Assembly (NCBI GenBank): GCA_040429635.1
Contig: CP158972.1
Coordinates: 1,560,001 to 1,624,000 of the forward strand
Source: Tamlana crocina
Lineage (GTDB): Bacteria; Bacteroidota; Bacteroidia; Flavobacteriales; Flavobacteriaceae
DNA length: 64,000 nt
Reading direction: 5' to 3'
The notes beneath the pieces were generated by a model. That model was not told the origin of the DNA. It worked only from the letters and a program-made list of their open reading frames with translations, and searched no databases. A program made the translations under genes and the position numbers. Within the stretch, counting starts at the first letter, position 1. Each line of letters begins with the position of its first letter. This document shows positions 58,660-64,000 of this stretch, one piece after another.

Positions 58660-59709
58660 ATGAAAAAAGTATTATTGATAGAAGACGATATTATTTTAAG
58701 GGAAAATACGGCAGAATTGCTAGAGCTATCCGAATACCTTGTAACCACAGCTCCCAATGGAAAAATAGGGGTAGAGGTGGCCAAAACCCATTTGCCAGAT
58801 ATAGTGGTTTGCGATATTATGATGCCCGAAGTAGATGGCTATGGCGTATTGGAAGCATTATCGAAAAATGATAGGACGAAGCATATTCCATTTATATTTC
58901 TTTCAGCAAAAACCGAACGAAAAGATGTGCGCAAAGGCATGGATTTGGGAGCTGACGATTACATTACCAAACCTTTTGAGGAAGAAGAACTGACTAGCGC
59001 CATAGAAAGCCGTTTGGCAAAGGCAGCCATTTTAAAAGAAAAAAGTGAGGAGCAACAGGAAACTGAAGAACAGGACGAAGAACTGAGAACACTGAATGAT
59101 TTAAAGAATTTTTTTGACGACAACGGCACAGAAATCGATTTTGAAAAAGGACAATTGGTTTATGAAGAGGGCGATCACTCCAATAATGTTTATTTAATTT
59201 CCAAAGGGTTGATTAAGTGCCATAAATTAGACGAAAAAGGCAAAGACTTAACCACCGCATTGTACAAAGAAGACGATTTGTTTGGTTACACTTCCTTTAC
59301 CCAAAATACAACCTACCAAGAAACGGCGACGGCCGTCGAAGCCTCAAAACTTACAGCTTTACCTAAAAGTGAACTTATAAAGGTGCTCGATAATAACCAT
59401 AAAGTAACTTTAGAGCTTATACAGTTGTTAACCGACGATCTCACTCATGTTAAAGACCAGCTTTTACAAATGGCCTATAGTTCTGTAAAAAAAAGAACGG
59501 CCTCAACCATAATAGAGTTTGCCGAAAAACTCAATAGAAAACCCAACCAAGCCATTAGGATTTCAAGAAACGATTTGGCCAGTGTCGCCGGAGTAGCCAT
59601 AGAAAGTTTAATCCGCACCCTTTCTGGATTTAAGGATATGGGGCTCATTGAAATTGAAGGACGGAACATCAAGATTTTAGATATCGATAGGCTACAGCAA
59701 ATTAGTTAA
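58660..59709 (+). CDS. Response regulator fused to a Crp/Fnr-type DNA-binding protein
   Basis: A 349-residue regulator. The receiver domain (about 1-120) has acidic residues Glu8-Asp9-Asp10, phosphoacceptor Asp52 in VVCDIMMPEVDG and Lys in DDYITKPF. A Glu-rich coiled linker covers about 121-148. A cNMP-binding-like beta domain (about 150-265) has EEGDHSNNVYLISKG. The Crp-type HTH (about 280-345) has recognition helix VAIESLIRTLSGF, with Glu and Arg placed as in FNR. A receiver joined to a Crp/Fnr effector lets a kinase control an FNR-like regulon. Probable partner of the kinase at 57319. Confidence 0.9.
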   Translation: MKKVLLIEDDIILRENTAELLELSEYLVTTAPNGKIGVEVAKTHLPDIVVCDIMMPEVDGYGVLEALSKNDRTKHIPFIFLSAKTERKDVRKGMDLGADDYITKPFEEEELTSAIESRLAKAAILKEKSEEQQETEEQDEELRTLNDLKNFFDDNGTEIDFEKGQLVYEEGDHSNNVYLISKGLIKCHKLDEKGKDLTTALYKEDDLFGYTSFTQNTTYQETATAVEASKLTALPKSELIKVLDNNHKVTLELIQLLTDDLTHVKDQLLQMAYSSVKKRTASTIIEFAEKLNRKPNQAIRISRNDLASVAGVAIESLIRTLSGFKDMGLIEIEGRNIKILDIDRLQQIS

Positions 59710-59731
59710 CGCTTCAGCTTAAGCCTGAATT

Positions 59732-59775
59732 ATGATTTTGGTCATATTTCATTCGCTCTCATGCCTTTATTTTTG
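59732..59775 (+). promoter_or_regulatory. FNR-type box and -7 promoter box of the usp gene
   Basis: ATGATTTTGGTCAT (59732-59745) has TGA-N6-TCA centred at 59738.5, with less symmetric inner bases. A perfect -7 box TATTTTTG starts at 59768, 29.5 nt from the centre, as in the hemN, cco and copper ATPase promoters. The start codon at 59796 follows 20 nt later. Confidence 0.65.
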
Positions 59776-59795
59776 CATTATAGAAGATAAAGGGC

Positions 59796-60635
59796 ATGAA
59801 GAATATTTTAATACCAACAGATTTTTCAGAAAATTCATGGAATGCCATTGGGTACGCCATCCAGCTTTTTAAAAAGTCGGCATGTAATTTCTATTTATTG
59901 CATGTTAGTGCCGGTGATGCCTTAAAAGCAGACGACAGTTTTTATGTGCATTATGAAAATACTGTGGTATCAACACTAAATAAACCTTCACAAGTCTTGT
60001 TGAAGGAAATGGTGGCGGGCATTTCAAAACGCTTTAACAAAGGTCCCAATCATCGCTTTTTTACGTTTTCCGATAGTAATAATCTTATTGGTTCCATACG
60101 CGAACAGGTAGTAAAGAACAATATCGATTTAATTGTAATGGGTACTAAGGGAACTTCTGGTGTTAAAGGTTTGGCTATAGGTGGAAACACCGGAAACGTA
60201 ATCACCAAAGTAAAATGTACTACACTGGTTGTACCAGAAAACGCCAAGTATGTTCCGCCCAAGGAAGTGGCTTTGCCTACAGATTTTTCAATAGTTTATA
60301 GCCCAGATACCTTACAATCGTTGACCGATATTTTAAGGGGACATCAAGGTAAAGTAAATGTATTGAATGTTAGCAAGGATACCCCAATATTGAACGAAGA
60401 ACAAAAGCAAAACAAAGAATTTTTAAGAGATTATTTTATGGGGCAGAAGCATAATTTCTACTTTTTGGCTCATAAACAAATAGATTGCGCTGTACAACAA
60501 TTTGTAGATTTTAAGGACATAAGTTTAATATCTGTATTGGCTAAAAATCTCAATTATCTGCAACGGATTTTGTTCCAACCATCCATCGACAAAGTGAATT
60601 ATTACAAAAACGTACCTTTTTTGGTTTTGCACTAA
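59796..60635 (+). CDS. Universal stress protein
   Basis: A 279-residue protein. Usp domain 1 (about 1-147) opens MKNILIPTDFSENSWNAIGY and has the nucleotide loop VMGTKGTSGVKGLAIGGNTGNV. The second half (about 150-279) is a diverged Usp domain (EVALPTDFSIVYSPDTLQSL) without an intact loop. It resembles the other Usp at 42142 in layout. The FNR-type promoter upstream suggests expression at low oxygen. It is followed after 50 nt by the FNR-like regulator gene. Confidence 0.88.
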   Translation: MKNILIPTDFSENSWNAIGYAIQLFKKSACNFYLLHVSAGDALKADDSFYVHYENTVVSTLNKPSQVLLKEMVAGISKRFNKGPNHRFFTFSDSNNLIGSIREQVVKNNIDLIVMGTKGTSGVKGLAIGGNTGNVITKVKCTTLVVPENAKYVPPKEVALPTDFSIVYSPDTLQSLTDILRGHQGKVNVLNVSKDTPILNEEQKQNKEFLRDYFMGQKHNFYFLAHKQIDCAVQQFVDFKDISLISVLAKNLNYLQRILFQPSIDKVNYYKNVPFLVLH

Positions 60636-60685
60636 TCAGTGCATTTAGCTTATTTCAAATCAAATAATATTAAAGAAAAATAGGT

Positions 60686-61363
60686 ATGGGAAAATGTGAG
60701 CAATGCATAATCAAACAATTTAATGCTTTAAAATCTTTATCAAAAGAAGAGTTAATTCGGGTTTCTGGTTGTAAAACCAGTAAAATCATAAAAAAGGGCG
60801 AAGTTATTTTTGATGAAGGCGAAGCGGTTAACGGTGTTTTTTGCGTAAGGGATGGTATCTGTAAACTGTCGAAATTAAGTGAGAACGGAAAAGACCAAAT
60901 TGTGAAAATGGTGGTTAAGGGCGATTTGCTGGGGCAGCGCTCGCTGGTTTCTGTAGAGAATTCCAACCTTCAGGCAACAGCACTAACCGATATGGAAGTG
61001 TGCTTTATTCCTAAAAGCGAAATAATAAATAGTTTACAGAATAATCCGAAATTCTCGTTTGATGTGCTTCAGGAAATGGCGAGGGATTTAAAAGTAGCCG
61101 ATGATTTTATTGTAAATATGGCACAAAAATCAGTTCGCCAACGTCTCGCGGAAACCCTTATATCTATTCACGATAGCTTTGGCGTAAACCCCGATAAAAG
61201 CCTTAGCGTGATGCTCTCTCGCGAAGATTACTCCAATATAGTGGGCACGGCAACAGAGTCTGCCATCCGTGTATTGTCGCAGTTTAAAAAGGAAGGCCTG
61301 GTGTCTGCAAATGGTAAGCAAATAAAGATAGAAGACATTGAAGGCTTAAAACGGGTGAGGTAG
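60686..61363 (+). CDS. Crp/Fnr-family regulator, FNR-like with N-terminal Cys cluster
   Basis: A 225-residue regulator. The N-terminus MGKCEQCII has Cys4 and Cys7, with further Cys29, Cys53, Cys59 and Cys106. Such Cys could hold an iron-sulfur cluster as in FNR, though spacing differs from E. coli FNR. The cNMP-like domain covers about 25-140 (FDEGEAVNGVFCVRDG). The Crp-type HTH (about 150-225) has REDYSNIVGTATESAIRVLSQF, with Glu and Arg in the recognition helix as in FNR and the fusion regulator at 58660. Candidate regulator of the TGA-N6-TCA promoters here. Confidence 0.9.
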   Translation: MGKCEQCIIKQFNALKSLSKEELIRVSGCKTSKIIKKGEVIFDEGEAVNGVFCVRDGICKLSKLSENGKDQIVKMVVKGDLLGQRSLVSVENSNLQATALTDMEVCFIPKSEIINSLQNNPKFSFDVLQEMARDLKVADDFIVNMAQKSVRQRLAETLISIHDSFGVNPDKSLSVMLSREDYSNIVGTATESAIRVLSQFKKEGLVSANGKQIKIEDIEGLKRVR

Positions 61364-61451
61364 ACTTATCGATTTGATATGTAGAGCCATAAATAAATCT
61401 AATGGGCATTTGTTGGTGCGTTGTATAAAAAAATGCTAATTTTATACAGCT

Positions 61452-62579
61452 ATGAAACCACTTAATGCTCCAAGAAAAGGATTTGTTTTTAAAAGTTACG
61501 AAGCGCCAAACCAATCGCCCTTCGAAAAACTATTCGAAATTTTCAAGGAATTGATTACCCATACTTCGGGCGATTTTGACGAAGCGATAGATTGGCTGCG
61601 CGAACTCGATAGGGAATACGAATTGACTACTCCCGATTATACCATTGATGATTTTATAGAAGACCTTAAAAAGAAAGGCTATTTGCGTGAGGAAATCGAC
61701 CCCGACGGAAATGGCTCGTTGGCCATTACGGCCAAAACCGAACGCGCCATCCGCCAACAAGCTCTCGACCAAATTTTTGGAAAAATTAAGCGCAGCGGAC
61801 AGGGCAACCACAAAAGCAAAAGCCCTGGCATTGGTGACGAACACACGGGCGATTTTAGAAGCTACCAATTTGGCGATGCCCTCGATAAAGTTTCGATGAC
61901 CGAAAGTTTAAAAAATGCACAGATCAGTCATGGTATTTCAGATTTCACATTATCTGAGGACGATTTGGTGGTTGAAGAAACCTTGCATAAATCGCAAATG
62001 AGTACCGTGCTGATGATTGACATTAGTCACAGTATGATTCTTTACGGTGAAGACCGTATTACTCCGGCAAAAAAAGTGGCGATGGCTTTGGCTGAACTCA
62101 TTACCACGCGTTACCCCAAAGACACGCTCGATATTTTGGTGTTCGGTAACGATGCTTGGCAAATTGAAATCAAAGATTTGCCTTATTTAAAAGTAGGGCC
62201 GTATCATACCAATACTGTGGCGGGGCTAGAATTGGCTTTAGATTTGCTCAGACGAAAGCGAAACACCAACAAGCAAATTTTTATGATTACCGATGGTAAA
62301 CCGAGTTGTTTGCGTTTGCCCAACGGTGAATATTTTAAGGACAGCTTTGGATTGAACCCCAATATTGTAAACAAGTGCTACATGATGGCACAGCAAGCTC
62401 GTCGTTTGCACATTCCCATTACCACTTTTATGATTGCGAAAGATGATTATTTAATGCAGTTTGTCAGGGAGTTTACCTATGCCAATCAGGGCAAGGCCTT
62501 TTACACTGGAATTAAAGGATTGGGTGAAATGATTTTTGAAGATTATGAAACCAATAGAAAAAAACGGATAAGGGGGTAA
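61452..62579 (+). CDS. VWA-domain protein (CoxE/ChlD-like), partner of the AAA ATPase
   Basis: A 375-residue cytoplasmic protein. The N-terminal half (about 1-175) is helical and charged with SGQGNHKSKSPGIGDEHTGDF. The C-terminal von Willebrand A domain (about 180-350) has the metal site motif DISHS (DxSxS, about 189-193), a Thr in TNTVAG and the Asp in MITDGKPS. VWA proteins next to MoxR/ChlI-type ATPases act as paired chaperones or metal-insertion machines. The ATPase gene follows on the same strand after 104 nt. Upstream, TAATTTTA (61436-61443) is a weak -7-like box. Confidence 0.85.
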   Translation: MKPLNAPRKGFVFKSYEAPNQSPFEKLFEIFKELITHTSGDFDEAIDWLRELDREYELTTPDYTIDDFIEDLKKKGYLREEIDPDGNGSLAITAKTERAIRQQALDQIFGKIKRSGQGNHKSKSPGIGDEHTGDFRSYQFGDALDKVSMTESLKNAQISHGISDFTLSEDDLVVEETLHKSQMSTVLMIDISHSMILYGEDRITPAKKVAMALAELITTRYPKDTLDILVFGNDAWQIEIKDLPYLKVGPYHTNTVAGLELALDLLRRKRNTNKQIFMITDGKPSCLRLPNGEYFKDSFGLNPNIVNKCYMMAQQARRLHIPITTFMIAKDDYLMQFVREFTYANQGKAFYTGIKGLGEMIFEDYETNRKKRIRG

Positions 62580-62641
62580 AATAGTTTAAAAGTTTGAAGT
62601 TAGAAGTAAAAAGTTCCTCCCTAAAATTTGAAGCATAATTG

Positions 62642-62665
62642 TACATCGAGCGGAGTCGAGATGTA
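62642..62665. repeat. Short palindromic repeat of the TCGAGCGGAGTCGA type
   Basis: TACATC (62642-62647) and GATGTA (62660-62665) flank GAGCGGAGTCGA, giving an imperfect 24-bp palindrome. Sequences of this type (ATCTCGACTCCGCTCGATGT on the other strand) are known to recur between genes in Bacteroidota. It lies between the VWA gene and the AAA ATPase gene, which are in the same direction. Confidence 0.55.
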
Positions 62666-62683
62666 TCTTAAGTAAATTAAAAT

Positions 62684-64000
62684 ATGAAAATAGAAAAGAT
62701 AAACACACTAGGTGAATTAAAAATAACAGGTTATCAAAGTAAATCCATAAAAGATGAATTGCGAGATAACCTCATCAAGAAAATAAAAAATAAAGAAACG
62801 ACATCTCAGGGCGTGCATGGTTACGAAAACACCGTAATCCCAGAATTGGAACGTGCCATTTTATCACGACATAATATCAATTTACTGGGGCTTCGAGGAC
62901 AGGCCAAAACTCGATTGGCACGTTTAATGCTCAATTTATTGGATGAATATATCCCTTTTGTTGAAGGTTCCGAAATTAATGACGACCCATTCAATCCGAT
63001 TTCGAGGTACGCCAAAGAATTGATAAACGAAAAAGGAGATGATACCCCTATTTCTTGGTTGCACCGAAGTGAGCGTTTTGCAGAAAAACTAGCCACCCCC
63101 GATGTTACGGTAGCCGATATTATTGGCGATGTAGATCCCATAAAAGCGGCCAATTTAAAACTAAGTTATGCCGATGATAGAGTGATTCATTACGGTATGA
63201 TTCCTCGAGCCAACCGCTGTATTTTTGTAATAAACGAATTACCCGATTTGCAGGCCAGGATTCAGGTGGCGCTGTTCAATATTTTACAGGAAGGCGATAT
63301 TCAAATTAGAGGATTTAAGCTGCGCTTGCCGCTCGATATTCAATTTCTGTTTACAGCAAACCCCGAAGATTACACGAACCGCGGCAGTATTGTAACGCCA
63401 CTGAAAGACCGTATAGGTTCACAAATTTTAACCCATTATCCCATCGATATTGAAACCGCCAAACGGATTACCGAACAAGAAGCTAAATTGGTTGAAAATC
63501 AAAAAAGCAATGTGGTTGTTCCCGATTTGGCAAGAGATTTATTGGAGCAGATTGTTTTTGAAGCCCGTAAGAGCGACTACATTGATGCCAAAAGTGGGGT
63601 GAGTGCCCGATTGAGTATTACAGCTTTAGAGAATTTGATGAGTACCGCCGAGCGCCGAGCGCTAATTAGTGGCGACGCTAAAACCACCGTACGGCTTTCA
63701 GATTTTGTGGGTATCATTCCGGCTATAACCGGAAAAGTGGAGCTGGTTTACGAAGGCGAGCAGGAAGGTGCTGCAGTAGTGGCTTACAATCTGATTGGTG
63801 AAGCCGTAAAAAGTATCTTTCCAAAGCTGTTCCCAAAAATAGAAAAATTGCAAAAGCAAACCGATGAAAGTCCATATGACGACTTGGTATCGTGGTTTTT
63901 CAACGAAAAAGATGGTTTTGAACTGTTGGACGATATCAATGATGCCGAATACAAAAACTTGTTGGATGCTATTGCTCCATTAAACGATTTACTAGACAAA
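62684..64000 (+). CDS. ChlI/MoxR-like AAA ATPase, truncated by the window end
   Basis: An open frame from ATG at 62684 to the end of the window (439 codons, no stop). It is a magnesium-chelatase-like AAA protein. The P-loop reads GLRGQAKT (69-76), with Ala where the usual GK has Gly. Walker B reads IFVINELPDL, with Asn in place of the usual Asp before Glu. Sensor 1 follows in FLFTANPEDYTNRG, and an arginine-finger-like TPLKDRIGSQ. These variants seem normal for this subfamily. It likely works with the VWA protein encoded just upstream; the client is unknown. Confidence 0.88.
   Translation, partial: MKIEKINTLGELKITGYQSKSIKDELRDNLIKKIKNKETTSQGVHGYENTVIPELERAILSRHNINLLGLRGQAKTRLARLMLNLLDEYIPFVEGSEINDDPFNPISRYAKELINEKGDDTPISWLHRSERFAEKLATPDVTVADIIGDVDPIKAANLKLSYADDRVIHYGMIPRANRCIFVINELPDLQARIQVALFNILQEGDIQIRGFKLRLPLDIQFLFTANPEDYTNRGSIVTPLKDRIGSQILTHYPIDIETAKRITEQEAKLVENQKSNVVVPDLARDLLEQIVFEARKSDYIDAKSGVSARLSITALENLMSTAERRALISGDAKTTVRLSDFVGIIPAITGKVELVYEGEQEGAAVVAYNLIGEAVKSIFPKLFPKIEKLQKQTDESPYDDLVSWFFNEKDGFELLDDINDAEYKNLLDAIAPLNDLLDK

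Overview
The window looks like a chromosomal segment of a flavobacterium (Bacteroidota, probably Flavobacteriaceae). The signs are three secreted proteins with a C-terminal type IX secretion (T9SS) sorting domain, a SusC-like TonB receptor with an N-terminal carboxypeptidase-regulatory domain, a fused CcoN-CcoO cbb3 oxidase subunit, flavobacterial -7 promoter boxes (TAnnTTTG), almost no Shine-Dalgarno sites, and low GC. I saw no rRNA, tRNA, transposase, phage gene or CRISPR array. Both edges cut genes: a MazG-like pyrophosphohydrolase on the left and a ChlI/MoxR-like AAA ATPase on the right.

Layout. 0.2-10 kb: a two-component system (TPR histidine kinase and LuxR-type regulator, in an operon with a lipoprotein), followed by an outer-membrane protein, two T9SS cargo proteins and a lipoprotein. 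Five promoters here carry related palindromes at a fixed distance from the -7 box, so the cluster looks like a self-contained regulon. 10-19.5 kb: housekeeping genes (PPK2, M48 protease, TrmH-type methyltransferase, DUF3810 protein, PepD) with several intergenic palindromic repeats, one of them nested inside another. 19.7-30.5 kb: a seven-gene minus-strand operon. Its first gene encodes a 1780-residue protein with two alpha/beta-hydrolase (lipase) domains and a CHAT caspase-like protease. It is followed by an L,D-transpeptidase-like peptidoglycan-binding protein, a Bor-like lipoprotein, an FAD-linked oxidase, a membrane coiled-coil protein, a CsgG-like periplasmic protein and a lipoprotein. 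This is the best candidate for an undescribed system. 30.8-36.2 kb: YidD, CysS, FolE, an SMR exporter and a TonB receptor. 36.7-39.2 kb: two ECF sigma modules facing each other. 39.3-40.6 kb: YceI and Cu/Zn-SOD lipoproteins. 40.7-43 kb: HemN and a universal stress protein. 43-48.1 kb: a TetR-controlled tripartite exporter whose ABC ATPase has degenerate catalytic motifs. 48.3-57.2 kb: the cbb3 oxidase operon and its copper P-type ATPase. 57.3-61.4 kb: a PAS kinase, a receiver-Crp/Fnr fusion regulator, a universal stress protein and an FNR-like regulator. 61.4-64 kb: a VWA protein and the AAA ATPase.

How parts fit together. Four promoters (hemN, the cco operon, the copper ATPase and the 59.8-kb usp gene) each carry a TGA-N6-TCA box centred exactly 29.5 nt upstream of a -7 box. 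This is the geometry expected for class II activation by a Crp/Fnr protein, and two such regulators are encoded at 58.7 and 60.7 kb. The right half of the window therefore reads as a low-oxygen respiration regulon with its own sensors. The links between regulators and sites are inferences from position and geometry.
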